DNA from: Anderseniella sp963698275
GTDB lineage: Bacteria > Pseudomonadota > Alphaproteobacteria > Rhizobiales > Aestuariivirgaceae
NCBI GenBank assembly: GCA_963698275.1
Contig: CAVOQE010000005.1
Location: 62,001 to 126,000 of the forward strand
Direction: 5' to 3'
DNA length: 64,000 bases
The first letter of the stretch is position 1. The number at the start of each line of letters is the position of its first letter. The position numbers and the translations under genes were made by a program. The notes beneath the pieces were generated by a model. The model did not search any database. It saw nothing but the letters and a program-made list of their open reading frames with translations, and was not told where the DNA came from. Below, one piece after another: positions 27,475 through 35,696 of this stretch.

Positions 27475-27861
27475 TTGATCAGGAGATTGTTTGTCGTATC
27501 AGCGGCAGCGCTGATGCTGATGGCCGGATCGCAGGCCGCGTCTGCGGCAGCCACTGCGCCTGGAACTGCCATGAAGACACCGATTGCGGCCCACGCGGCA
27601 GACGGCAGCTACAAGATTGCAAAGCAGGAGCGCAGGGCGCGCAAGCGTATTCGGCGCAACAGGCCCAAGCGCAACCGGAGACGCAATCTGGGCATTGGCC
27701 TGGGACTGGCTGCAGGTGCGATTGCCATTGGTGCCGCCGCAGCGGCTGCCCGCGAGCGCGAAGCGTACAGAGCCTGCCGTCGTGTCGAGCGGCGCTGCGC
27801 CCGCCGCCACGGCTGGGAAACCCGCAGATGGTACCGGTGCGTTGAAAACCGCGGCTGCTAG
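27475..27861 (+). CDS. Small secreted Cys/Arg-rich protein, paralogue of the gene at 26883
   Basis: A 128-residue protein whose start I place at TTG 27475. AGGAG lies seven bases upstream and the product then begins with a perfect signal peptide, MIRRLFVVSAAALMLMAGSQ, cleaved near AASA. The reading from 27406 would bury this signal. An extremely basic stretch follows (residues 50-71), then a Gly/Ala hydrophobic segment, then RCARRHGWETRRWYRC with Cys108 and Cys122 spaced as in the paralogue, plus extra cysteines at 101 and 128. Function unknown. Confidence 0.65.
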   Translation: MIRRLFVVSAAALMLMAGSQAASAAATAPGTAMKTPIAAHAADGSYKIAKQERRARKRIRRNRPKRNRRRNLGIGLGLAAGAIAIGAAAAAAREREAYRACRRVERRCARRHGWETRRWYRCVENRGC

Positions 27862-28015
27862 ACCAGTCTGAAGCTGCTCAGATACCGACGCTGCTGGAGT
27901 GATCCGGCAGCGTTTGTGATTCCGGCGGGATGGACCGGCAAGGTTTCCTTCTGCATTGTGGTTGCGGTAGCAGCGAAATTGTCATTTTGTCTGCTAAAAC
28001 CGGATTTTCGCTAAC

Positions 28016-29281
28016 ATGGGTGCCGGAATCATGAATGCGTTGCAGATCACAGCACTGTTGATTGTCTTTGCCGGCGGGTTCGGTGCAATCAACTATCTGT
28101 TTTTCAAATTGCCGTCGGCCATCGGTATACTGGTCGTGGCGTTCCTCGCATCGCTGGCTGTAATCGGCCTGGAAGCGCTGTTTCCATTCCTCAACATTGC
28201 CGAGGCAATCACCGCTTTCGTGGCCGAAATAGAATTTTCCCAGGCCCTGCTGGAAGGCATGCTGGGTCTTTTGCTGTTTGCCGGCGCCCTGCATGTCAAT
28301 ATCGACGATTTGCGCGCTGAAGCATGGGTTATCGCCCTGATGGCGACATTGGGCGTTGCGCTGTCCACTTTGGTCATCGGCGTCGGTTTCTACTGGATTA
28401 CAGCGATGCCGTTATTGGTGGCGCTGGTATTCGGCGCGCTGATCTCGCCAACCGACCCGGTCGCCGTTCTCGGCGTTTTGCGCGAGGCCGACCTGCCCAA
28501 AACCCTGGAAACCAAGATCGCCGGAGAAAGCCTGTTCAATGACGGCGTCGGTTATGTGGTGTTTCTGCTGCTGGTCGGGCTGGCGTTTCCGGTGGCCGGT
28601 GCGCACACGGATGCAACTATTGCAGGCGTGGCCACATTCTTTGTCAAGGAAGCGCTGGGCGGTGCGCTTCTCGGCGCCGTGCTCGGCTGGTGCGTGTTTC
28701 AGGTCATGAAGCGTATCGACGATTATCCGCTGGAAATACTGCTGTCGCTCGGCCTGGCATTCGGCGGGTATGAATTGGCCGTGGCACTGCATGTCTCCGG
28801 TCCGATCATGGCGGTGGTGGCCGGATTGTTCATTGGCAATACCGGCGTCAAATACGGCATGTCGGAAGAAACCCGGCAGCATCTGAACGTGTTCTGGACC
28901 CTGATTGACGAAATGCTCAATGCGGTGCTGTTCCTGCTCATCGGCGTTGAGATTTTCGCCATCACCTTCAACTGGGATACCATGACAACCGGACTGGCAG
29001 CCATCGGGCTGGCGCTCGTCGGCCGTCTTGTGGCTGTAGCGGTACCGATCGCGGTGTTGTCGCCGTTCAGGGACTATTCCAAAGGCGTGGTACCGATCAT
29101 GACCTGGGGTGGGTTGAAGGGAGGTATTTCGGTGGCCCTGGCGCTCTCCCTGCCGGCCAGTGAATGGAAAGCCGAAATCCTGACCGCAACCTATCTGGTC
29201 GTGCTGTTCTCGATCATTGTGCAGGGACTGACCGTGGCATCACTGGCAAGACGCGTGGGCCGCGAGCCGGAGATGTTGTGA
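28016..29281 (+). CDS. Cation:proton antiporter, CPA1 (NhaP) family
   Basis: A 421-residue membrane antiporter with 11-13 helices. The ion-site segment is SPTDPVAVLGVLREADLPKTLETKIAGESLFNDGVGYVVF, containing the TD and ND motifs of CPA1 exchangers, and the late MTWGGLKGGISVALALSLP segment is also conserved. It probably exchanges Na+ or K+ for protons to control internal pH and salt. The start is uncertain: 28016 (MGAGIM) or 28031 (MNALQI). The gene ends just before repeat element A. Confidence 0.92.
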   Translation: MGAGIMNALQITALLIVFAGGFGAINYLFFKLPSAIGILVVAFLASLAVIGLEALFPFLNIAEAITAFVAEIEFSQALLEGMLGLLLFAGALHVNIDDLRAEAWVIALMATLGVALSTLVIGVGFYWITAMPLLVALVFGALISPTDPVAVLGVLREADLPKTLETKIAGESLFNDGVGYVVFLLLVGLAFPVAGAHTDATIAGVATFFVKEALGGALLGAVLGWCVFQVMKRIDDYPLEILLSLGLAFGGYELAVALHVSGPIMAVVAGLFIGNTGVKYGMSEETRQHLNVFWTLIDEMLNAVLFLLIGVEIFAITFNWDTMTTGLAAIGLALVGRLVAVAVPIAVLSPFRDYSKGVVPIMTWGGLKGGISVALALSLPASEWKAEILTATYLVVLFSIIVQGLTVASLARRVGREPEML

Positions 29282-29308
29282 GTTTGGGTTGGTTTGGTTG
29301 GGTTTAGT

Positions 29309-29600
29309 TTACTCCGCTCACGCAAGCAGCCTTCGGCTGCGCTCCGCCAGGGCGCGCTTCGCGCGACGGCCGGTCGGCCTTGCCTCAGCACTAACGTGCT
29401 TCGGAGGTGTTCATCGCTACGGTCGTCCGGGGTCGGAGAACGGCGCGAAGCACGAAGTGCTGAGTAAAGCTGTTCGACCAGAGTAATGCATCACGGCCCG
29501 CACGAACCTCAATGATGAACCCCCAACTAGGCCCGACGGGCCTCGGGCCGGTCAGGCCCGCCCTAGCGGAGCGCAGCCGTCAGGCTGCTGGCGTGAGCGA
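29309..29600. repeat. Interspersed repeat element, copy A (single unit)
   Basis: About 292 bases bounded by inverted ends: CCGCTCACGCAAGCAGCC on the left, and on the right GGCTGCTGGCGTGAGCG, its near-complement. The left part is a string of small hairpins, for example GCAGCC-TTC-GGCTGC and AGCAC/GTGCT. The right part contains GGCCCGACGGGCC, CGGGCCGG and a final palindromic end. Copy B at 34205-34781 matches it end to end apart from two additional internal units. The open frames inside are by-products of the repeat. Confidence 0.85.
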
Positions 29601-29750
29601 TATCAAACCGCTCAGCAATGGCATCTGACGGTTTCGCCTCCGAATCGTCTGCAATGTAGTGAGGTTTTCCGCCGGTTTGCCGGACAGTTCCACATCCGAA
29701 TCCTTGTGAGCAGGATCAACTTCACTGCCAGCTTCATCGGTTGCCATCAT
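29580..29750 (-). CDS. Possible small protein running into repeat A
   Basis: A 56-codon frame with two adjacent ATGs (29750, 29747) behind CGGAGACAGGCA. The N-terminus is acidic (MATDEAGSEVDPAHKDSDVE). The frame ends inside the inverted end of repeat element A. A second frame over the same bases reads GKPHYIADDSEAKPSDAIAE, which looks at least as protein-like. It may be a small gene broken by an indel and truncated by the repeat. It is not recognised. Confidence 0.3.
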   Translation of the reverse strand: MMATDEAGSEVDPAHKDSDVELSGKPAENLTTLQTIRRRNRQMPLLSGLISLTPAA

Positions 29751-29801
29751 TGCCTGTCTCCGTTTATGTCAGATCATGAGCTTAGGGGGCAGTTGCAGGT
29801 G

Positions 29802-29830
29802 TTGCCAAGTGACCCTATCGCGGGTATAAG
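29802..29830 (+). promoter_or_regulatory. Promoter of rpmI-rplT
   Basis: TTGCCA at 29802-29807 and TATAAG at 29825-29830 with an ideal 17-base spacer. It predicts a leader of about 190 bases before rpmI, long enough for the L20-type autogenous control known for this operon in other bacteria. No infC gene is present upstream. Confidence 0.6.
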
Positions 29831-30026
29831 CCACCTCGTTTGAACGAACCGTCCGGCCAGTGTGGGCTGCCGTGTCGGTTTAAATGCTTAAAAACAGGCT
29901 CAAACGACCTGCTCATCACGTTCCGAGCGAAGCAAGGCAAGGCCAATCGGCCGCCGCACCATGTGCACGCCTTGTCGGGATTGCGAACCGAGTGAGCCGT
30001 GTCGTGAGTAAAATGGAGACAGCAAA

Positions 30027-30224
30027 ATGCCCAAAATGAAGACGAAAGCGTCTTGCAAGAAGCGATTCAGCTTCACCGCAAGCGGCAAGGTGAAAGCCGG
30101 TCAGGCCGGTAAACGCCATGGTATGATCAAGCGGTCGAACAAGTTCATCCGCAATCAGCGCGGCACCACAATCCTCACGGATGCGGACGCCGGGATCATC
30201 AAGGGCTTTATGCCCAACCGCTAA
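30027..30224 (+). CDS. rpmI: 50S ribosomal protein L35
   Basis: A 65-residue bL35 of exactly normal length. It begins MPKMKTKASCKKRFSFTASG and ends DAGIIKGFMPNR. It is highly basic, as expected of a large-subunit protein that binds 23S rRNA. GGAGACAGCAAA precedes the ATG. rplT follows after 24 bases in the standard rpmI-rplT operon, though infC is not in front as it is in many genomes. Confidence 0.97.
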   Translation: MPKMKTKASCKKRFSFTASGKVKAGQAGKRHGMIKRSNKFIRNQRGTTILTDADAGIIKGFMPNR

Positions 30225-30248
30225 CGGTACGCAAGGAGTTACCCGAAA

Positions 30249-30602
30249 ATGGCACGAGTTAAACGTGGTGTGACCGCTCATGCGCGTCACCGCAAAGTCG
30301 TCAAGGCAGCCAAGGGCTATTATGGCCGCCGCAAGAATGTGTTCCGCGCTGCCGTCCAGGCCGTGGAAAAGGCAGGTCAGTACGCTTACCGCGACAGGCG
30401 TCGCAAGAAGCGCAATTTCCGTTCATTGTGGATTCAGCGCATCAACGCTGCCTGCCGTGAACTGGGCATGACCTATGGCCGATTTATCGAGGGCCTCGGC
30501 AAAGCCGGTGTCGAAGTCGACCGTAAAGTCCTGTCCGATATTGCCGTACGCGAGCCAGACGCATTCAAGGCGCTGGTCGAAAAGGCAAAAGCCGCGCTGT
30601 AA
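30249..30602 (+). CDS. rplT: 50S ribosomal protein L20
   Basis: A 117-residue bL20, full length. It begins MARVKRGVTAHARHRKVVKA with the long basic N-terminal helix, and the globular C-terminal domain contains SRxxx-type RNA contacts around LWIQRINAACRELGMTYGRFI. It binds 23S rRNA early in assembly and is the known autoregulator of this operon in other bacteria. AAGGAG precedes the start. A hairpin with a T-tract follows before pheS. Confidence 0.97.
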   Translation: MARVKRGVTAHARHRKVVKAAKGYYGRRKNVFRAAVQAVEKAGQYAYRDRRRKKRNFRSLWIQRINAACRELGMTYGRFIEGLGKAGVEVDRKVLSDIAVREPDAFKALVEKAKAAL

Positions 30603-30642
30603 GCTTTCAACGCTGCTATCTGACTACAAACACACCGAGTTG

Positions 30643-30697
30643 AAGCCGGGCATTGTTGCCGCATGATTATTGCGCGATAAGTCCGGCTTTATTTTTT
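30643..30697 (+). terminator. Terminator or attenuator between rplT and pheS
   Basis: AAGCCGG (30643-30649) pairs with CCGGCTT (30683-30689), enclosing an inner CGCA/TGCG hairpin. It is followed by TTATTTTTT. It ends only 22 bases before the pheS start, a position that suits attenuation of pheST. I see no leader peptide rich in Phe codons, so a T-box or peptide mechanism is not supported. A simple terminator is the alternative. Confidence 0.55.
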
Positions 30698-30719
30698 GAA
30701 CATGACGATGGGTTTAACC

Positions 30720-31793
30720 ATGAGCGAACTGGCAGAACTGGAAAGCCAATTAGTAGGCGCTGTTGAGGCGGCCCACGACGAGGCAACGCTGGACACCGTG
30801 CGGGTGTCGGCGCTGGGCAAGAAAGGCGCCATATCCGAGCGCATGAAAACGCTTGGAGCCATGTCGCCTGACGAGCGCAAGCACGCAGGCCAGGCCCTGA
30901 ACGCGCTCAAGGACAAGGTGGCTGCGGCAATTGCATCACGTTCAGCCTCGCTGAAGCAAGCCGGCCTTGAGGCCCGACTGGCGACGGAGTTCGTCGACGT
31001 AACGCTGCCGGCGCGTCCGGAGATGCAAGGGTCAGTGCATCCGGTTTCCCAGGTCTGGGAAGAGATCACCCAGATTTTCGGTGACATGGGGTTTGCCGTG
31101 GCCGAAGGCCCGCACATTGAAACCGACTGGTATAATTTCGGCGCCCTGAACATTCCCGATGATCACCCGGCCCGTCAGGAGCATGACACGTTCTATTTCA
31201 ACCCGAAGGAAGACGGGTCGCGCATGGTGTTGCGCACGCACACATCGCCGGTGCAGATCCGCACCATGCAGGAAAGCGAGACCCCGATCCGCATCATTGC
31301 GCCGGGCCGCACCTACCGCTGTGATTCAGACCAGACCCACACCCCGATGTTCCATCAGGTTGAAGGCCTGGTGCTGGATGACAGGACCCATCTGGGCCAT
31401 CTGAAATGGTGTTTGGAAGAATTCTGCAAGGCGTTCTTTGAGGTCGATGCGGTGAAAATGCGCTTCCGCGCCTCGCACTTCCCGTTCACCGAACCGAGCA
31501 TGGAAGTGGACATCAACTGTTCCTGGGAAAAGGGCCAGGTCAAGGTCGGTGTCGGCGACAGCTGGCTGGAAATCCTCGGATCCGGCATGGTGCATCCGAA
31601 CGTCATTCGGGCCGGTGGCCTGGATCCCGACAAGGTGCAGGGCTTTGCCTTCGGCATGGGCATCGACCGGCTGGCCATGTTGAAATACGGCATTCCTGAC
31701 TTGCGGGCCTTCTTCGAAGCGGACCTCAGATGGCTGAGGCATTATGGCTTCCGCTCGCTCAACGTGCCGACACTGGCAGGAGGACTGTCATGA
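30720..31793 (+). CDS. pheS: Phenylalanyl-tRNA synthetase alpha subunit
   Basis: A 357-residue PheS, the catalytic subunit of the alpha2-beta2 class II synthetase that charges tRNA-Phe. An N-terminal coiled coil is followed by the class II motifs: motif 2 around RTHTSPVQIRTM and GRTYRCDSDQTHTPMFHQVEG, and motif 3 GGLDPDKVQGFAFGMGIDRLAMLKYGIPDLR. I use the ATG at 30720 (MSELAELE), which matches the family; upstream ATGs at 30702 and 30708 are possible. The stop overlaps the pheT start (ATGA). Confidence 0.97.
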   Translation: MSELAELESQLVGAVEAAHDEATLDTVRVSALGKKGAISERMKTLGAMSPDERKHAGQALNALKDKVAAAIASRSASLKQAGLEARLATEFVDVTLPARPEMQGSVHPVSQVWEEITQIFGDMGFAVAEGPHIETDWYNFGALNIPDDHPARQEHDTFYFNPKEDGSRMVLRTHTSPVQIRTMQESETPIRIIAPGRTYRCDSDQTHTPMFHQVEGLVLDDRTHLGHLKWCLEEFCKAFFEVDAVKMRFRASHFPFTEPSMEVDINCSWEKGQVKVGVGDSWLEILGSGMVHPNVIRAGGLDPDKVQGFAFGMGIDRLAMLKYGIPDLRAFFEADLRWLRHYGFRSLNVPTLAGGLS

Positions 31794-34192
31794 AGTTCAC
31801 GCTGAAATGGCTGAAACAGCATCTCGACACCGACGCCACCATCGACGAAATCTGCGATGGTCTCGTTGGTGTGGGCCTTGAGGTTGAAGGCGTCGAGGAT
31901 CAGACGAAAGCGCTGGCCGCGTTCACCATCTGCAAGGTGAAAGAGGCCCGCCAGCACCCCAATGCGGACCGCTTGCGGGTGTGCGACGTGGAAACCGGCA
32001 CCGGCATGGTGCAGGTGGTGTGCGGGGCGCCCAATGCCCGTACCGGCCTCATAGGTGTATTTGCAGGCCCCGGCACCCATGTGCCCGGCACCGGCGTTGA
32101 TCTTGAGGTTGGCACCATTCGCGGTGTTGAAAGCGCCGGCATGTTGTGTTCGGAGCGCGAGCTGATGATTTCCGATTCACACGACGGCATCATCGATCTG
32201 GCGGAAGACTTCCCCATCGGCATGAGTGCTGCCGAAGCACTTGGTCTCGATGATCCGGTGATCGATGTGGCCATAACGCCGAACCGGCCCGATGCGCTGG
32301 GTGTTTATGGTATTGCCCGCGACCTGGCGGCAAAGGGTCTCGGCAAGCTGAAACCGCTCGATGTGCCTGACATAAAAGGCACCTACAAATCTCCCATCGG
32401 CGTTGAGCTGCGCTTTGACGGTGAAGACCCGATGCCGTGTTCGATGTTTGTCGGCCGCCACATCAAGGGCGTCAGGAACGGCCCGTCGCCGGACTGGCTG
32501 CAGCGCTGGCTGATGGCTATCGGCCTGCGCCCGATCTCCGCACTGGTCGATATCACCAACTACATCACCTTTGGCTACGGTCGCCCGCTGCACGTGTTCG
32601 ATGCCGACAAGGTGCACGGCACCGTGCATGCGCGCATGGCGAAACCGGGTGAAACGCTGATGGCACTGGACGGCAAGGAATACTCACTTGACGAGACCAT
32701 GACGGTGATCGCCGATGACAATGGTGCTGAAGGCATTGCCGGCATCATTGGCGGCGAAGTTTCCGGTTGTGATGAAAATACCGAAAACGTGTTCATCGAA
32801 GCAGCGTTTTTTGATCCGGTTCGCACCGCTGCCACAGGGCGCAAGCTCAATGTGATCACCGATGCGCGCTATCGCTTTGAACGCGGCGTAGACCCGGCCT
32901 TTGTCGAGGCCGGTGCCCAGCTTGCAACGCAGATGATCATCGACCTGTGCGGCGGTGAACCGTCCGAACTGGTGATTGCCGGTGCTGCACCCTTGAATGC
33001 CCGGTCCTATGACCTGCGCAAGACCCGCGTCAGATCGCTGGGCGGTATCGATGTGCCGGAAGCCCGGCAGGTGGACATTCTCACCGCGCTCGGCTTCGGT
33101 GTCACCGACAAAGGCGATGTGCTGTCGTGTGCGGTGCCAAGCTGGCGGCCGGATGTCCATGGCGAGGCAGACCTGGTTGAAGAGGTCTGCCGTATCTATG
33201 GTCTGGACAAGGTGCGCTCGAAGCCCATGCAGCGCGCCCATGCCGTTGCCAAGCCGGTTTTGACCACACGCCAGAAACGCATGCTGGCGGCTCGCCGGGC
33301 GCTGGCCGGGCGCGGGCTGAACGAGGCGGTGACCTGGTCGTTCCTGCCGGCAGCCCAGGCAGACCTGTTCGGCGGTGGCCAGCCGGAACTGAAGCTGGCC
33401 AATCCGATTTCGGTTGAACTGTCCGACATGCGGCCGTCGCTGATCGCCAATCTGGTGGCGGCAACCGGGCGCAATGTTGATCGCGGCCAGGCCCAGGTCG
33501 GCCTGTTCGAAGTGGGCCAGGTCTATGCCGGTGACAGACCTGAAGACGAAACCTTGCGGGCAGCAGGTGTCCGGCGCGGCCAGACCGGTCCGCGCCACTG
33601 GGCCGAGAAGGCGCGCAATGTCGATGCCTTTGATGCCAAGGCCGACCTGATGGCCGCCCTTGCCGTGGCAGGGGCACCGGTGGCAAGCGTCCAGGTGGTG
33701 CAGGGCGCACCGTCCTGGTTCCACCCGGGCCGGTCCGGCACGGTGCAACTGGGCCCGAAGAACCAGCTCGGCTGGTTTGGCGAGGTGCATCCGCGCGTGC
33801 TTGACGCCATGGATGTTAAAGGTCCGCTGGTGGCATTTGAGATGAACCTGGACGCCATTCCGGAGCCCAAGTCATCACAGGCAGCGCGTCCGCCGATGGA
33901 TACATCGGACCTGTTGCCGGTGAAGCGCGATTTCGCCTTTGTCATCGACGCCGATGTGCCGGCAGACAAACTGTTGCGGGCAGCACGCGGAGCCGAAAAA
34001 GCCCTGGTATCGGACGTCTCGGTATTCGATGTGTTTGAAGGCGGCAATCTCGGCGAAGGCAAGCGCTCACTCGCCATCGAGGTCACGCTCCAGCCCCGGG
34101 ACAAGACCCTGACCGACGAAGAGATCGATGCCGTATCCCAGGCAATCATTGCCGGTGTCACCAAGGCAACCGGGGCTACCCTGAGGGGGTAG
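31790..34192 (+). CDS. pheT: Phenylalanyl-tRNA synthetase beta subunit
   Basis: An 800-residue PheT. It starts MKFTLKWLKQHLDT and carries the tRNA-binding OB fold (about 40-150, KEARQHPNADRLRVCDV), the B3/B4 editing domain, the B5 domain, a synthetase-like core, and the C-terminal ferredoxin-fold anticodon-binding domain ending KATGATLRG. Length and order are normal. Translation is coupled to pheS by the ATGA overlap. Repeat element B begins 12 bases after the stop. Confidence 0.97.
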   Translation: MKFTLKWLKQHLDTDATIDEICDGLVGVGLEVEGVEDQTKALAAFTICKVKEARQHPNADRLRVCDVETGTGMVQVVCGAPNARTGLIGVFAGPGTHVPGTGVDLEVGTIRGVESAGMLCSERELMISDSHDGIIDLAEDFPIGMSAAEALGLDDPVIDVAITPNRPDALGVYGIARDLAAKGLGKLKPLDVPDIKGTYKSPIGVELRFDGEDPMPCSMFVGRHIKGVRNGPSPDWLQRWLMAIGLRPISALVDITNYITFGYGRPLHVFDADKVHGTVHARMAKPGETLMALDGKEYSLDETMTVIADDNGAEGIAGIIGGEVSGCDENTENVFIEAAFFDPVRTAATGRKLNVITDARYRFERGVDPAFVEAGAQLATQMIIDLCGGEPSELVIAGAAPLNARSYDLRKTRVRSLGGIDVPEARQVDILTALGFGVTDKGDVLSCAVPSWRPDVHGEADLVEEVCRIYGLDKVRSKPMQRAHAVAKPVLTTRQKRMLAARRALAGRGLNEAVTWSFLPAAQADLFGGGQPELKLANPISVELSDMRPSLIANLVAATGRNVDRGQAQVGLFEVGQVYAGDRPEDETLRAAGVRRGQTGPRHWAEKARNVDAFDAKADLMAALAVAGAPVASVQVVQGAPSWFHPGRSGTVQLGPKNQLGWFGEVHPRVLDAMDVKGPLVAFEMNLDAIPEPKSSQAARPPMDTSDLLPVKRDFAFVIDADVPADKLLRAARGAEKALVSDVSVFDVFEGGNLGEGKRSLAIEVTLQPRDKTLTDEEIDAVSQAIIAGVTKATGATLRG

Positions 34193-34204
34193 CCCGTGGT
34201 TGAT

Positions 34205-34781
34205 TTATTCCGCTCACGCCAGCAGCCTGTGGCTGCGCTCCGCTGGGGCGCACTTCGTGCGGCAGCCAGTCGGCCTTGCCTCAGCACGTTCCGTGCTTCG
34301 GAGGAATTCATCACTACGGTTATTCGGGGTCGGAGAACCGGGTGTCTTATTCCGCTCACGCCAGCAGCCTTCGGCTGCGCTCCGCTGGGGCGCACTTCGT
34401 GCGGCGGCCAGTCGGCCTTGCCTCAGCACGTTCCGTGCTTCGGAGGAATTCATCACTATGGTTGTTCAGGACCGGAGAACCGGGTGTCTTATTCCGCTCA
34501 CGCCAGCAGCCTTCGGCTGCGCTCCGCTGGGGCGCACTTCGTGCGGCGGCCAGTCGGCCTTGCCTCAGCACGTTCCGTGCTTCGGAGGAATTCATCACTA
34601 TGGTTGTTCAGGACCGGAGAACGGCGCGAGGCACGAAGTGCCGAGTAAAGCTGTTCGACCAGAATAATGGGTCACCGCTAATACAACCTGATTGATGAAC
34701 GCCCACTAGGCCCGACCGGGCCTCGGGCCGGTCAGGCCCGCCCCAGCGGAGCGCAGCCGTCAGGCTGCTTGCGTGAGCGGA
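34205..34781. repeat. Interspersed repeat element, copy B, with three tandem 142-bp units
   Basis: Same ends as element A (left CCGCTCACGCCAGCAGCC, right GGCTGCTTGCGTGAGCGG). The left unit is present three times, starting at 34205, 34347 and 34489, a strict 142-base period; the last unit runs into the unique right part at about 34621. The length equals element A plus two units (577 versus 292). Because 142 is not a multiple of three, the repeat opens frames in all three phases, which explains several spurious reading frames here. Confidence 0.9.
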
Positions 34782-34805
34782 ACAAAACAACAACCCAACC
34801 ACCCA

Positions 34806-35462
34806 TCAAGCCTCGACGCCGACCCCGATCGGGCATGTCACGCCGGTGCCGGCCAGGCCGCAATAACCGTTCGGGTTCCTGGCCAGGTATTGCTGGTGGT
34901 GGGTTTCGGCGAAGTAGAACTCAGGCGCTTCACGCACTTCCGTGGTGATCGACCCGTAGCCTCTGGCGTCCAGGGCCTTCTGGTAGGCAGCCTTTGAGGC
35001 CAGCGCTGCGTCGCGCTGGGCATCGCTGACCCAGTAGATACCGGAGCGGTACTGGGTGCCGACATCGTTGCCCTGACGCATGCCTTGCGTGGGATCGTGT
35101 GCTTCCCAGAAATATTTCAGGATCTGGTCATATGAAACGACGTTGGGATCGAACACCACCATGACCGCTTCGGCATGGCCGGTCTGGCCGGAGCAGACCT
35201 CTTCATAGGTCGGGTTCGGCGTTGTTCCGCCAATATTGCCGACCGCCGTCACCCACACGCCAGGCCTGATCCAGAATTCGCGCTCGCAGCCCCAGTAACA
35301 GCCGAAAGCCAGATAGGCGATCTCGTGACCCGCCGGATAGGGACCTTTGAGCGGGTTGCCGTTGACCAGGTGTTTTGCAGCCGTTGGAATAGGCGTATCG
35401 CGGCCGGGAAGTGCGTCTGCGGCTGACGGTATATCGAGCTTCTTGCGGGCAAAACCGAACAT
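34806..35462 (-). CDS. msrA: Peptide methionine (S)-S-oxide reductase
   Basis: A 218-residue MsrA that reduces the S epimer of methionine sulfoxide in damaged proteins. The nucleophilic Cys55 is in FGCYWGCE, a Tyr variant of the usual GCFWG. The family stretches NPTYEEVCSGQTGHAEAV, EAHDPTQGMRQGNDVGTQYRSGIY and HHQQYLARNPNGYCG are all present. It has an N-terminal extension typical of proteobacterial MsrA and no signal peptide. It is read toward repeat B and away from tRNA-Ser. Confidence 0.96.
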   Translation of the reverse strand: MFGFARKKLDIPSAADALPGRDTPIPTAAKHLVNGNPLKGPYPAGHEIAYLAFGCYWGCEREFWIRPGVWVTAVGNIGGTTPNPTYEEVCSGQTGHAEAVMVVFDPNVVSYDQILKYFWEAHDPTQGMRQGNDVGTQYRSGIYWVSDAQRDAALASKAAYQKALDARGYGSITTEVREAPEFYFAETHHQQYLARNPNGYCGLAGTGVTCPIGVGVEA

Positions 35463-35606
35463 GAGCGTGATCCCTTTCCATGTATTTGAAATACTGTTTC
35501 CTATGTTGTCATACGCAGGCGAACTTGCAAGTGGATCAGGCAGTTACAATTGTGTGATGCAACGCCTTGATCTTCAACCACTTATGTGTATGTTCCCGCC
35601 AGTGCT

Positions 35607-35696
35607 GGAGAGGTGGCCGAGTGGTTGAAGGCGCACGCCTGGAAAGTGTGTATGCGGGTAACCGTATCAAGGGTTCGAATCCCTTTCTCTCCGCCA
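35607..35696 (+). tRNA. tRNA-Ser (anticodon GGA)
   Basis: A 90-base class II tRNA. The acceptor stem is GGAGAGG paired with TCTCTCC, the discriminator is G and CCA is encoded. The D-loop region is GGCCGAGTGGTTGAAGGC. The anticodon loop CTGGAAA carries GGA, reading UCC and UCU. There is a long variable arm (GTGTGTATGCGGGTAACCGTATC) and the T-loop GGTTCGAATCC. It stands alone and marks the left side of the accessory stretch. Confidence 0.96.

Noticed and set aside
32684..33790. 368-codon antisense open frame
   Set aside because: It is opposite pheT, an essential gene with all expected domains.
34196..34695. Several overlapping plus-strand frames of 139-155 codons
   Set aside because: They are three phases of the same 142-bp repeat and have no other support.
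34205..34781. CRISPR-like array
   Set aside because: The 142-base period, the lack of spacers (units are contiguous and nearly identical) and the absence of cas genes rule this out; it is a tandem repeat inside an interspersed element.
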